Positions 10,309-18,862 of a stretch of 64,000 bases of DNA are shown here, piece after piece; within the stretch, counting starts at the first letter, position 1, and the number at the start of each line of letters is the position of its first letter. A program made the translations under genes and the position numbers. The notes under the pieces are model-generated. The model did not search any database. It had not been told where the DNA came from and saw only the letters and a list, made by a program, of their open reading frames with translations. Source of the stretch: JADKAV01 sp963818505 (GTDB lineage: Bacteria; Actinomycetota; Actinomycetes; S36-B12; UBA10799); the NCBI GenBank assembly GCA_963818505.1, contig CAWFSJ010000005.1, positions 1,302,001-1,366,000 on the forward strand, written 5' to 3'.

Positions 10309-10932
10309 ATGGGAACTGACGATGTTCGTGAGGCTGTGCTCGACGCAGCCAGGGCGGCATTCCATGCCCGCGGTTATGTCCGCACCTCGATGAAAGGTGT
10401 TGCCGCAGCCGCAGGGGTCGCGCCGGAGGTGGTCAACCGGTATTGGAATTCCAAAGAGTCGCTGTTCGCCGCCGCGATGCGCCTGCCCTTCGACCCCGCT
10501 TCCGCTGTGCCCGAGCTCGTCGCCCCAGGCCTGGATGGGATGGGCGAGCGTCTCACGCGCGCGACCTTCGACCTGCTGTCCGACGAGCAGAGCCGCAACG
10601 ATTTCATCGCACTCTTCCAGGCCGGCGCCTCGGCAACCAAGGCCGCCAAAGGAATGCAGGACTTCATCGAGCGTTCGTTTGTGGACCGGCTCGTGCGCGT
10701 TCTCGGAGTGCCGGACGCCCGACTGCGCGTCAACATGATCGTCTCGTACTTGATAGGCGTGGCGACCACGCGTTACATCCTCCGGCTCGAACCAGTGGCG
10801 TCGATGCCGGAGGACGATTTGGTCAAACTCGTGGCACCCACCATCCAGAACTGGTTGGACCCGACAAAACCCCTGCGCCCGTCCAAGTCGGCCAAGCCCA
10901 CCGCCGTGCCAACTCGGGCCAGCGACGGATAG
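10309..10932 (+). CDS. TetR/AcrR family transcriptional regulator
   Basis: A 207-aa repressor-type protein. The N-terminal helix-turn-helix is typical: VLDAARAAFHARGYVRTSMK, then GVAAAAGVAPEVVNRYWNSK. The C-terminal ligand domain (about residues 80-190) resembles the TetR_C group common in actinobacteria. TAGGCT 6 nt before the ATG indicates a leaderless transcript. It lies 33 bp upstream of proline dehydrogenase on the same strand, so control of proline catabolism is possible, but no operator was identified. Confidence 0.88.
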   Translation: MGTDDVREAVLDAARAAFHARGYVRTSMKGVAAAAGVAPEVVNRYWNSKESLFAAAMRLPFDPASAVPELVAPGLDGMGERLTRATFDLLSDEQSRNDFIALFQAGASATKAAKGMQDFIERSFVDRLVRVLGVPDARLRVNMIVSYLIGVATTRYILRLEPVASMPEDDLVKLVAPTIQNWLDPTKPLRPSKSAKPTAVPTRASDG

Positions 10933-10965
10933 CCTGACTAGCGAATACTTCCAGGGAGGTCATGC

Positions 10966-11895
10966 GTGATCCGTCGAGCCTTGTTGAGCCTTTCGCGGCA
11001 GAAGAAGATCCAGGAGATTTCGGCAAACGCGCCGATCACCCGATCGGTGGTGGCGCGTTTCGTGGCCGGTGAGACCGAGGATGACGCTGTGCGCGCAGCC
11101 GGGGAACTGGCCGGTGAGGGACTGCTGAGCACGATCGACCACCTCGGCGAGGACACCCTCGACCGGGCGCAGGCCGACTACACCCGGGAGGCGTACCTGC
11201 GTCTGCTCAAGGGCCTGGACGAGGCCGGGCTCGCGGCCGCCGCAGAGGTCTCGGTGAAGCTGTCGGCCGTAGGGCAGGCGCTGTCCGGCGACGGCGAGAA
11301 GATCGCCCTGGACAACGCGCGGGCGATCTGCGAATCGGCCACGGCCATCGGGACCACAGTCACCCTCGACATGGAGGACCACACCACGACTGACTCGACG
11401 CTGGGGATCCTGTCGCAGTTGCGCAAGGACTTCCCGAAGACGGGAGCCGTGCTGCAGGCCTACCTCTACCGCACTGAGCAGGACTGCCGCGACCTTGCCT
11501 ACGAGGGTTCGCGAATCCGTCTGTGCAAGGGCGCCTACAAGGAGCCCGAGTCTGTGGCGTTCCAGGCCAAAGACGACGTCGACAAGGCGTACGTGCGCTG
11601 CATGCGGATCCTGTTCGACTCCCAGTGCTACCCGATGATCGCATCACATGACCCGCGCCTGGTCGAGATCGCGGGCGCTCTGGCGACGCGCGCCGACCGC
11701 GCCAAGGGCACCTATGAGCACCAGATGCTCTACGGCGTGCGGCCCGATGAGCAGCGCCGCTTGGCCAAGGCCGGCGAGCGGATGCGCGTCTACATCCCCT
11801 ACGGCGGCGAGTGGTACGGCTACATGGTGCGCCGGATGGCTGAGAAGCCGGCCAACATGGCCCTGTTCGTCAAGTCCATGACGTCGAAGTCCTGA
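10966..11895 (+). CDS. Proline dehydrogenase
   Basis: FAD-dependent oxidation of proline to pyrroline-5-carboxylate. The 309-aa monofunctional actinobacterial form shows the beta-alpha barrel blocks AAEVSVKLSAVGQ, TVTLDMEDHTTTDSTL, AYLYRTEQD and RIRLCKGAYKEP. The C-terminal GTYEHQMLYGVRPDE and RVYIPYGGEWYGYMVRR are the flavin/substrate-binding signature. Start GTG 10966 is placed 6 nt after a good GGGAGG at 10954-10959. No pyrroline-5-carboxylate dehydrogenase gene is adjacent. A hairpin follows the stop. Confidence 0.94.
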   Translation: MIRRALLSLSRQKKIQEISANAPITRSVVARFVAGETEDDAVRAAGELAGEGLLSTIDHLGEDTLDRAQADYTREAYLRLLKGLDEAGLAAAAEVSVKLSAVGQALSGDGEKIALDNARAICESATAIGTTVTLDMEDHTTTDSTLGILSQLRKDFPKTGAVLQAYLYRTEQDCRDLAYEGSRIRLCKGAYKEPESVAFQAKDDVDKAYVRCMRILFDSQCYPMIASHDPRLVEIAGALATRADRAKGTYEHQMLYGVRPDEQRRLAKAGERMRVYIPYGGEWYGYMVRRMAEKPANMALFVKSMTSKS

Positions 11896-11902
11896 TCCTG
11901 TG

Positions 11903-11921
11903 CTCACCCGTCAGGGGTGAG
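11903..11921 (+). terminator. Possible terminator hairpin after proline dehydrogenase
   Basis: Perfect 7-bp stem CTCACCC/GGGTGAG with a 5-nt loop just after the stop. There is no T-tract, so intrinsic termination is uncertain. Confidence 0.35.
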
Positions 11922-11987
11922 TCGGCCCTCACGCCGCGCTACTAGCATTGACGACGCATGCCGTGGCGCATGTGAGGGAGTGGGGCG

Positions 11988-12839
11988 ATGGCCAAGAACG
12001 CTAAGCACAGCAAGAAGACCAAGGTCCCGGGCGGTCCGGGGACCGCCGAGCAGGCGACCCCAAGGCCCAAGATGAAGGCCAAGGAATACGAGAAGCAGAT
12101 GCGGCGCCTGCAGGGCGAACTGGTCGCGATGCAGGAGTGGGTCAAGGCCACGGGGGCCAAGGTCTGCATCGTGTTCGAGGGCCTGGACTCGGCAGGCAAG
12201 GGCGGCACGATTCGCCGCATCACCGAGCGCACCAGCCCGCGGGTGTTCAAGCACATCGCCCTGGCAGCCCCTACCGACCGCGAGAAGTCCCAGATGTACG
12301 TCCAGCGCTACATGGCGCACTTCCCGTCAGCCGGCGAGGTGGCCATATTCGACCGGAGCTGGTACAACCGGGCCGGCGTCGAGCCGGTCATGGGCTACTG
12401 CACCCAGGAGCAGACGGACAGGTTCCTGGAGATGACGCCTGCGGTCGAGAAGGCGATGGTCGACAACGGCATCATTCTGCTCAAGTACTGGCTCAACGTC
12501 AGCGTCGACGAACAGAGCCGGCGACTGGGCAACCGCATCGACGACCCGCGCAAGGTCTGGAAACTGTCCCCCACCGACCTGAAGTCGTACAGGCGCCATT
12601 TCGACTACTGCCGGGCCCGGGATGCGATGCTCGCGGCCACTGACACGTCGTGGGCGCCGTGGTTCGTGGTGGACAACGACGACAAGAAGCGCGGCCGGCT
12701 CAACATCATCTCGCATCTGCTGAGCCAGATCCCGTACGAGCCCCTTCGGCCATCGGACACCAAGATGCCCCGCAAGCCCGCCCCGCGTGGATACAGCCAG
12801 CCCGACATGCCCCTGCACCGCATCCCGACCCCCTTCTGA
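11988..12839 (+). CDS. ppk2: Polyphosphate kinase 2
   Basis: Transfers phosphate between polyphosphate and nucleotides in the cytoplasm. After a Lys-rich N-terminus (residues 1-30), the 283-aa protein has the PPK2 P-loop FEGLDSAGKGGTIRRI, the lid region YVQRYMAHFPSAGEVAIF and the signature DRSWYNRAGVEPVMGYCT. The C-terminal FVVDNDDKKRGRLNIISHLL is also family-typical. The direction (GTP/ATP synthesis or polyphosphate synthesis) and nucleotide preference cannot be read from sequence with confidence. Upstream is an AG-rich GAGGGAGTGGGGCG Shine-Dalgarno region. The P-type ATPase follows 59 bp downstream. Confidence 0.93.
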   Translation: MAKNAKHSKKTKVPGGPGTAEQATPRPKMKAKEYEKQMRRLQGELVAMQEWVKATGAKVCIVFEGLDSAGKGGTIRRITERTSPRVFKHIALAAPTDREKSQMYVQRYMAHFPSAGEVAIFDRSWYNRAGVEPVMGYCTQEQTDRFLEMTPAVEKAMVDNGIILLKYWLNVSVDEQSRRLGNRIDDPRKVWKLSPTDLKSYRRHFDYCRARDAMLAATDTSWAPWFVVDNDDKKRGRLNIISHLLSQIPYEPLRPSDTKMPRKPAPRGYSQPDMPLHRIPTPF

Positions 12840-12898
12840 TTCCCGGCGGGTCGGGCGAGGCCGAGGCGGCCGGTAGGACTTTCATGAAAGGTATGGAA

Positions 12899-15622
12899 AT
12901 GGCAGACACTGAGGCAGTTTCCGGCCAGTCGGGTTCCGGAACCGATTCCTGGTACGCATTGCCGCCCGACGAGGTGGTCAACACCCTCGGTGTGGATCCC
13001 GCCCAGGGCCTGACAGCCGCCGAGGCGGCGCAGTTGCTCGAGCGCAATGGGCCGAACGCCCTTCCGGCGGAGAAGCCGGCGCCCGGTTGGCAGCGGTTCT
13101 TGGCCCAGTACAAGAGCTATATGCAGATCATCCTGGTCGGTGCCGCGGTCGCCTCGATCCTGATCGGTCAGGTCACCACGGGGCTGGTCGTCCTACTCAT
13201 CACCGCCGTCAACGCGCTCGGTGGTCTGCGTCAGCAGGGCAAGGCCGAGAGTGCGATGAACGCTCTGCAGTCGATGCTGAAGACGTCGGCACGGGTGCGC
13301 CGCGACGGCACTGAGGTCAAGGTCGATGCCGACAAGGTCGTGGTGGGCGATGTGGTGCTGCTCGCTGCAGGGGACGACGTCTGCGCCGACGGCAGGCTGC
13401 TGGAGGCCACCTCCCTGCAGATCGACGAGTCGGCCCTGACGGGGGAAAGTGTGCCCGCGGGCAAGAGTGTCGAGGTCATCACAGACCCGGATCCGGTGCT
13501 CGGCGACCAGGTCAACATGGCCTTCATGAACACCCCGGTCACGCACGGCAGCGGCGTGATGATCATCACGGGGACCGGCGCCGACACCGCCGTCGGCAAG
13601 ATCTCCGGCATGCTGAAATCCGCCCCGACGCTAAAGACCCCGCTCACCGCGCAATTGGACACTTTGACGCTGTGGATCGCTGGAGCCGCGGGCCTGACCA
13701 TCGCGGTCATGTTCGCGCTGGGGATCTCCCGCGGCGATTCCACCCAGGTCATCTTCACCACGGCGATCGCGCTGGCCCTGGCTGCGGTGCCGATGGCCAT
13801 GCCCACGGTTCTGCAGGTCATCCTGTCCACGGGCTCGACGACACTGGCCAAACACGGCGCCGTCGTGAAGAGCCTGGACTCGGTGGAGACGCTCGGTTCG
13901 ACCTCGGCCATCAACTCCGACAAGACCGGCACCCTGACGATGAATCAGGTGACCGTCGTGGAGGTGATCGATCCGACAGACCGCTACGCGGTGACCGGAA
14001 TGGGATACGGCCTCACGGGGGAGATCGAACACACTGCGGGCAACACCAACACGATCGAGGCGGCCATCCTGCCCTTCCTCATGTGCAACGACGCGAAACT
14101 CGTCGATGGCAAGGTGGTCGGCGACCCGACCGAGGGTGCGCTGCTGGTACTCGGGCACAAGGCCCGGTTGGACACCGAGGGCACTCAGGAGAAGTACCCG
14201 CGGCTGGCGACTCTGCCGTTCGACCCCACGTACAAGCTCATGGCCGTCTTCTGCCAGGCCAACGATGCGTCCGGCAAGCCGGTGGTCCGGGCATTCGTCA
14301 AGGGTGCCGGGCCCGCGGTGATAGGCCGGGCCTCCACGGCGCTGGCCAACGGCGAGTCGGTGCCCTGGAGCGAGGAGTTCAAGCAGCGCTCCGATGAGCA
14401 GATGCAACGGCTCGGCGGGAAGGGTCTGCGGGTGATGGCCGCGGCGGTCAAGGACATCGATCCCGCGGCATTCGACCCGGACGGCGACCTGCTGGCCATG
14501 ATGAACGACCTGCAGATGACGGCCCTGGTCGGCATGATCGACCCACCCCGAAAGGAGTCGATGGAGGCGGTCCGCGACGCTCAGGCAGCGAACATCCGCG
14601 TACGCATGGTGACCGGCGACGACGTGGTCACCGGGGCCGCGGTCGCCAAGCAGCTCGGGATCCCCGGGGAAGCGATCCTGGGCACTGAGCTGGCAGCCAT
14701 GTCCGAGGCCGAGAGACTGGATCGGATCGACGACATCGGGGTGGTCGGGCGCGTGGCACCCGAGCACAAGGTCCTCATGGTCGAGACCCTGCGCAAGAAG
14801 GACCAGGTCGTGGCCATGACCGGCGACGGAGTCAACGATGCCCCCGCGATCAAGGCCGCGGACATCGGCATCGCGATGGGATCCGGCACCCAGGTGGCCA
14901 AGAACGCCAGCCGGATGATCCTCACCGACGACAACTTCGCCACGATCGTGCGGGCGGTGTCCGAGGGCCGCAAGCTCTACGACAACATGCTCAAGTACAT
15001 CCGCTTCATGCTGATCGCTCTGGTCACCTACGTGGTGACCTTCCTGATGGCCAGCATCCTGAACATCGCGGCTGGGCAGCCGTTCTCGGCCACCCAGATC
15101 CTCTGGATCAACTTCCTCATCACCGCCCCGGTCGGCATCGCGCTGGGTCTGGACAAGCAGACCCCCGGGTTGATGCAGCGCAAACCCAGGCCGCGGGCTG
15201 CGTCGATCATGTCCCCGGCCGTCATCACGACCGTCGGTCTGACCGGGCTGTTCATGTCGGTATCGATCAACTCCATCATCGTGTTCGGGGAGAACCAGTT
15301 CGGCAAGACCGAGATCGGCAGCACGATGGGGCTGGTGGCGTTCTCGCTGATGCTGGTCATCGCCGCGTTCGAGAGCCGTGACCAGAAGGCAACGGCGCTG
15401 CGGGTGGAGACCTTCGACAACGCGACGTTGAACATCACTGCCCTGGTGGAGATCGCACTGGCCGTGCTGATCGCCAGGGGTGGGGTCATCACGGACCTGC
15501 TGAAGACCGAGACCCTGACTGGCACCCAGTGGCTGATCGGTGCTGCTCCTGCGTTGCTCCTACTGATCCTGTGGGAGTTCGGCAAACTGCTGGCCCGGCG
15601 CCGGTCGGCAAGGCCCAGCTGA
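12899..15622 (+). CDS. Cation-translocating P-type ATPase, unknown substrate
   Basis: A 907-aa membrane pump of the P2-like class. It has an N-terminal cation-ATPase domain (LGVDPAQGLTAAEAAQLLERNG), actuator motif LTGESVPAG, phosphorylation site DKTGTLTMN and hinge TGDGVNDAPAIKAADIGIAMG. About ten membrane helices are present, the last four in a C-terminal cation-ATPase domain. The residues that bind Ca2+ in SERCA are not kept: M4 reads AVPMAMPTVLQ instead of PEGLP, M5 lacks the Asn/Glu pair, and M6 reads LWINFLITAP in place of the NxxTD motif. A simple Ca2+ pump is therefore unlikely. ATG 12899 follows GAAAGG by 7 nt; in-frame ATGs at 12884 and 12893 are alternatives. Confidence 0.88.
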   Translation: MADTEAVSGQSGSGTDSWYALPPDEVVNTLGVDPAQGLTAAEAAQLLERNGPNALPAEKPAPGWQRFLAQYKSYMQIILVGAAVASILIGQVTTGLVVLLITAVNALGGLRQQGKAESAMNALQSMLKTSARVRRDGTEVKVDADKVVVGDVVLLAAGDDVCADGRLLEATSLQIDESALTGESVPAGKSVEVITDPDPVLGDQVNMAFMNTPVTHGSGVMIITGTGADTAVGKISGMLKSAPTLKTPLTAQLDTLTLWIAGAAGLTIAVMFALGISRGDSTQVIFTTAIALALAAVPMAMPTVLQVILSTGSTTLAKHGAVVKSLDSVETLGSTSAINSDKTGTLTMNQVTVVEVIDPTDRYAVTGMGYGLTGEIEHTAGNTNTIEAAILPFLMCNDAKLVDGKVVGDPTEGALLVLGHKARLDTEGTQEKYPRLATLPFDPTYKLMAVFCQANDASGKPVVRAFVKGAGPAVIGRASTALANGESVPWSEEFKQRSDEQMQRLGGKGLRVMAAAVKDIDPAAFDPDGDLLAMMNDLQMTALVGMIDPPRKESMEAVRDAQAANIRVRMVTGDDVVTGAAVAKQLGIPGEAILGTELAAMSEAERLDRIDDIGVVGRVAPEHKVLMVETLRKKDQVVAMTGDGVNDAPAIKAADIGIAMGSGTQVAKNASRMILTDDNFATIVRAVSEGRKLYDNMLKYIRFMLIALVTYVVTFLMASILNIAAGQPFSATQILWINFLITAPVGIALGLDKQTPGLMQRKPRPRAASIMSPAVITTVGLTGLFMSVSINSIIVFGENQFGKTEIGSTMGLVAFSLMLVIAAFESRDQKATALRVETFDNATLNITALVEIALAVLIARGGVITDLLKTETLTGTQWLIGAAPALLLLILWEFGKLLARRRSARPS

Positions 15623-15666
15623 GGGGTTCACCGGCAGAGGGTCCAACCACCCGGGCCCGCGGCGGG

Positions 15667-16467
15667 CTAGCCCTTGGCCAACTCCACCGACCGGTTGCGC
15701 GCGGCCTCCAGTGCGGAAAGGAACGCCGCGCGGACCTTGTGGTCCTCCAGTACGCGCAGGGCCGCGGCGGTCGTACCGGCCGGTGATGTGACGTTCTCCC
15801 GGAGCACGACCGGGTGTTCACCGGTTTCGCGCAGCATCGTGGCGGCGCCGTAAACCGTCTGCAGGGTCAATTCCGTGGCCAGACGGCGGGGAAGCCCGAG
15901 GCCGACTCCGGCCTCGATCATGGCCTCGACCGTGAAGAAGATGTAGGCCGGCCCGGAGCCCGAGATGGCGGTCACCGCGTCCTGCTGCTTCTCAGGCACC
16001 TCGACGACTTTGCCGACGCAGCCCATCAGTCGCACCGCGTGGGCGACGTGTGCTTTCGAGCAGTGCGCGCCCGCCGAGACCGCTGACATGCCCTGGTCGA
16101 CCAGGGCGGGGGTGTTGGGCATGACGCGCACGACCGGGGTGCCTTCGGGTAGCCGCTCTTCGAGGCTGGCAGTGGTCACACCTGCAGCCAATGAGACCAC
16201 CAAGGCCCCGGGTTTCAACTCGGCGCCAACCTCCTCGGCAACGGCGAAGATGTCCTGCGGCTTGACCACCAGCACGACGACGTCGGCCTCGCGAGCCGCC
16301 TCGGCGTTCGTGGCGATCGAGACGCCGTATCGATCCTGCAACTCAGCGCAGCGGTCCTGGCGCTTGTCGGCGACCACGAAGGTGTCACCCATGCGGTCAC
16401 CTCGCAGCAGCCCCGACAGCAAAGCCTCACCCATGACACCGGCACCGACGACCGCAACCACACCCAT
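15667..16467 (-). CDS. proC: Pyrroline-5-carboxylate reductase
   Basis: Last step of proline synthesis, NAD(P)H-dependent reduction of pyrroline-5-carboxylate. The product has the Rossmann start VVAVVGAGVMGEALLSGLL, the VVLVVKPQD segment, RVMPNTPALVDQG, and the conserved C-terminal signature ISGSGPAYIFFTVEAMIEAG with SPAGTTAAALRVLE. Length (266 aa) is normal. The frame is open to a GTG at 16476, but ATG 16467 lies 7 nt after TACCGT on the minus strand, so the shorter leaderless start is chosen. The catabolic enzyme (proline dehydrogenase) lies 4 kb away. Confidence 0.95.
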   Translation of the reverse strand: MGVVAVVGAGVMGEALLSGLLRGDRMGDTFVVADKRQDRCAELQDRYGVSIATNAEAAREADVVVLVVKPQDIFAVAEEVGAELKPGALVVSLAAGVTTASLEERLPEGTPVVRVMPNTPALVDQGMSAVSAGAHCSKAHVAHAVRLMGCVGKVVEVPEKQQDAVTAISGSGPAYIFFTVEAMIEAGVGLGLPRRLATELTLQTVYGAATMLRETGEHPVVLRENVTSPAGTTAAALRVLEDHKVRAAFLSALEAARNRSVELAKG

Positions 16468-16474
16468 GGGCGAC

Positions 16475-16480
16475 ACGGTA
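16475..16480 (-). promoter_or_regulatory. -10 hexamer TACCGT of proC
   Basis: On the minus strand TACCGT is followed by GTCGCCC and ATG 16467. It decides the start against the upstream in-frame GTG. Confidence 0.5.
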
Positions 16481-16491
16481 ACAAGCCCTGG

Positions 16492-17457
16492 TCACACCAC
16501 TGTTGTGACGATGGCGCAGTAGCAGAGAATCGTGAGCAGATCCTGGATGACTGTGGACAGCGGACCCGACCCGTATGCGGGGTCCCGGCCGAACCTGCTG
16601 AACACGAACGGGAGCGCCATCGCGATGACGGAGGCGACCGCGCACGACACGAACAGAGCCAGACCGACGGCCAGCATGATCTGCACATCACCGAACACCA
16701 GCGCCGCGAGGGGGACGAACAACACGGCTACGACCGTGCCGATGATCAGGCCGGTAAGTGCTTCTTTGGGTGCGACCTGGCGTACCCCCACCCCGACGGA
16801 AAGCCCGCGCACCACCACGGTCTCGGTCTGCGTGCCCACAGCATCGGCCATGTAGACGACGCCGGGTAGGAAGAACGCCACGATCACTTGTTTGCTGATG
16901 TCATCCTCGTAGCCGGCCACCACCAGAGCCGAAATCATGGCGCCGGCAAGGCCCACCAGCAGCCACGGGATTCGGTGGGCCACCCGCCGCGGTACCGACT
17001 CGATGGTGGCCGTGCGGACCTGCTCGGTGTCGTGAACCACACCGGCCAGCCGGGACAGGTCCTCCTCGTGTTCCTCGAGCAGCACGCTGAGCATGTCGCT
17101 GGGCGTGACGATCCCCAGGAACCGTCCTTCATCGTCGACGATCGCCAAAGCCTCGTGCCCGCGGCGAACCATGTTCCATGCAGCCACCTCCTGGTCGGTG
17201 TCCCTATGGGCCGTGGGCGGTTTGGAATCCATGAGGCTCGCGACCGTCGCGCCGGCTTCGGCAGCCAGCACTTCTTCGATTGTGATCAGCCCCATCAAGC
17301 GGTCCCCAGAGCACACCGGGAGGGTGTCCAAGTCGTCGAAACGGTGTCCGATGAGTCCGGCTCGCACGTCGCCGATGGTCTGCTCGACCGACAGGCTGGG
17401 TCCGCCGCGCCGCGACCGCGCTAGGACCGACTCCGGGTGGGGTTCGGTGATGCTCAT
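16492..17457 (-). CDS. MgtE-like divalent cation transporter, short form
   Basis: A 321-aa membrane protein. It has two CBS repeats (about residues 45-155, with LPVCSGDRLMGLITIEEVL and ALAIVDDEGRFLGIVTPSDML), then five hydrophobic helices carrying the MgtE signatures WLLVGLAGAMISALVV, FLPGVVYMADAVGTQTETVVVRG and TVIQDLLTI. The superhelical MgtE_N domain of full-length (about 450 aa) MgtE is missing, so Mg2+ gating must differ. ATG 17457 lies 7 nt after CAGACT; a GTG two codons earlier is possible. It diverges from acuC. Confidence 0.87.
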   Translation of the reverse strand: MSITEPHPESVLARSRRGGPSLSVEQTIGDVRAGLIGHRFDDLDTLPVCSGDRLMGLITIEEVLAAEAGATVASLMDSKPPTAHRDTDQEVAAWNMVRRGHEALAIVDDEGRFLGIVTPSDMLSVLLEEHEEDLSRLAGVVHDTEQVRTATIESVPRRVAHRIPWLLVGLAGAMISALVVAGYEDDISKQVIVAFFLPGVVYMADAVGTQTETVVVRGLSVGVGVRQVAPKEALTGLIIGTVVAVLFVPLAALVFGDVQIMLAVGLALFVSCAVASVIAMALPFVFSRFGRDPAYGSGPLSTVIQDLLTILCYCAIVTTVV

Positions 17458-17530
17458 GACCACCAGTCTGCTCCTGGTGCTGGAGGGTGTGAGGCTTACC
17501 GATTACCTACCCACACAATCGGAATCTGAG

Positions 17531-17536
17531 TAGCGT
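17531..17536 (+). promoter_or_regulatory. -10 hexamer TAGCGT of the acuC-like gene
   Basis: TAGCGT, 7 nt, then ATG 17544; leaderless arrangement. Confidence 0.5.
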
Positions 17537-17543
17537 TGCGAGC

Positions 17544-18719
17544 ATGAGCCATCGCGTCGCGTTCGTATGGGACGACGATCTGCGTCACTACGATTTCGGC
17601 CCGGGTCACCCCTTGGCGCCGCTTCGTGTGCAACTGGCTTACAGGCTCTCGCGCGACCTCGGATTGCTGGACAGCGAGAACCTCACGGTCGTGAAGCCTG
17701 CGCAGATGCCCGAGGGGCTGCTGGAGAGCATCCACACCGCCGATTTCATCGAGGCTGTCCGTAGTGAGACGGCCGGCAGCCACGGACTCGGGACAGACGA
17801 CGTGCCTACCTTCGCCGATATGCACGTCCACTCCGAGCGTGTATGCGCCGCCTCGTTGGCCGTCACCCAAGCCGTGTATCGCGAAGAAGCAGACCATGGG
17901 ATCAACTTCGCCGGTGGACTGCACCATTCCATGCCCGATCGGGCTTCGGGGTTCTGCGTGTACAACGACCTGGCCGCCTCGATCAAGTGGCTATTGGACC
18001 AAGGGGTGGAAAGGGTCGCGTACGTGGATGTGGACGTCCACCACGGCGACGGCGTGCAGCAGCATTTCTGGGACGACCCACGCGTGCTGACCATCTCGCT
18101 GCACGAGAGTCCCCGGACGTTGTTCCCCGGAACAGGATGGCCCACGGAGATTGGCGGGTCCGGTGCGCAGGGTTCGGCGATCAACGTCGCGCTGCCGCCC
18201 GGGACTGCCGACAACGCCTGGTTGCGCGCCTTCGAGGCGGTCGTCCCGCCGGCGCTGCGCGCGTTCGAGCCGCAGTTCATGGTGACCCAGCAGGGGTGCG
18301 ACAGTCACTTCTCGGACCCCCTGGCACACATGGCGTTGAGCATCGAGGGTCAGCGGATGTCCTACCGAGCTTTGCACCGCTTGTCTCACACCCACGCCCA
18401 AGGTCGTTGGATCGCCACCGGCGGCGGTGGTTACGAATGGGTGGACGTGGTCCCGCTGGCCTGGACACATCTACTCGCCGAAGCGCTCAACAGGCCGATC
18501 GACCCGACCGAACCCACCCCGGAAGCGTTCCGCAACCTGATCTCGAAGGTTCTGCAGCGCGACCCGCCGCTGACCATGGGTGACGGCCGGGATCCGTGGG
18601 TTCGCAGTTGGGAAACGGGGTACAACCCCGACGATCCGGTGGATGCGGCGGTCCTGTCGGCTCGCAGGGCTGCCTTTCCGCATCTGGGAATCGACCCAGA
18701 CCCCGACCCGATGTTCTGA
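17544..18719 (+). CDS. acuC: Histone deacetylase superfamily protein, AcuC-like
   Basis: Zn-dependent deacylase of the arginase/deacetylase fold. In bacteria AcuC removes acetyl groups from proteins such as acetyl-CoA synthetase. The 391-aa protein keeps the catalytic His pair in GGLHHSMPDRASGFCVYND, the metal ligands in YVDVDVHHGDGVQQHFW, the third metal Asp in QQGCDSHFSDPL and the Tyr-region GGGGYEWVDV. The N-terminus YDFGPGHPLAPLRVQL is typical of AcuC. Catalytic residues look complete. The physiological target is not known here; polyamine or lysine deacetylation are alternatives. Confidence 0.9.
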   Translation: MSHRVAFVWDDDLRHYDFGPGHPLAPLRVQLAYRLSRDLGLLDSENLTVVKPAQMPEGLLESIHTADFIEAVRSETAGSHGLGTDDVPTFADMHVHSERVCAASLAVTQAVYREEADHGINFAGGLHHSMPDRASGFCVYNDLAASIKWLLDQGVERVAYVDVDVHHGDGVQQHFWDDPRVLTISLHESPRTLFPGTGWPTEIGGSGAQGSAINVALPPGTADNAWLRAFEAVVPPALRAFEPQFMVTQQGCDSHFSDPLAHMALSIEGQRMSYRALHRLSHTHAQGRWIATGGGGYEWVDVVPLAWTHLLAEALNRPIDPTEPTPEAFRNLISKVLQRDPPLTMGDGRDPWVRSWETGYNPDDPVDAAVLSARRAAFPHLGIDPDPDPMF

Positions 18720-18725
18720 TCCGAC

Positions 18726-18731
18726 TACCCT
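18726..18731 (+). promoter_or_regulatory. -10 hexamer TACCCT upstream of bS22
   Basis: TACCCT precedes the bS22 Shine-Dalgarno (GGAGG, 18747-18751) by about 15 nt. This promoter would give a short leadered transcript, unlike the leaderless ones nearby. Confidence 0.4.
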
Positions 18732-18756
18732 GGGGGAAACGTCTTTGGAGGCCTGA

Positions 18757-18855
18757 ATGGGTTCGGTTGTCAAGAAGCGCCGCAAGCGTATGGCGAAGAA
18801 GAAGCATCGCAAGCTGCTGCGCAAGACCCGCGTCCAGCGCCGCAACAAGAAGTAG
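18757..18855 (+). CDS. Small ribosomal protein bS22 (AURKAIP1/COX24 family)
   Basis: A 32-codon gene, ATG 18757 to TAG 18855, encoding a very basic peptide starting MGSVVKKRRKRMAKKKH and ending TRVQRRNKK. It matches from memory the mycobacterial 30S protein bS22, which has nearly the same sequence, and the COX24/AURKAIP1 domain. In mycobacterial ribosome structures bS22 sits near the decoding region of 16S rRNA. A strong GGAGG at 18747-18751 supports translation. It lies 7 bp upstream of the epimerase gene, the neighbourhood seen in other actinobacteria. It is easily missed by length-filtered gene callers. Confidence 0.92.
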   Translation: MGSVVKKRRKRMAKKKHRKLLRKTRVQRRNKK

Positions 18856-18862
18856 GTCACCC

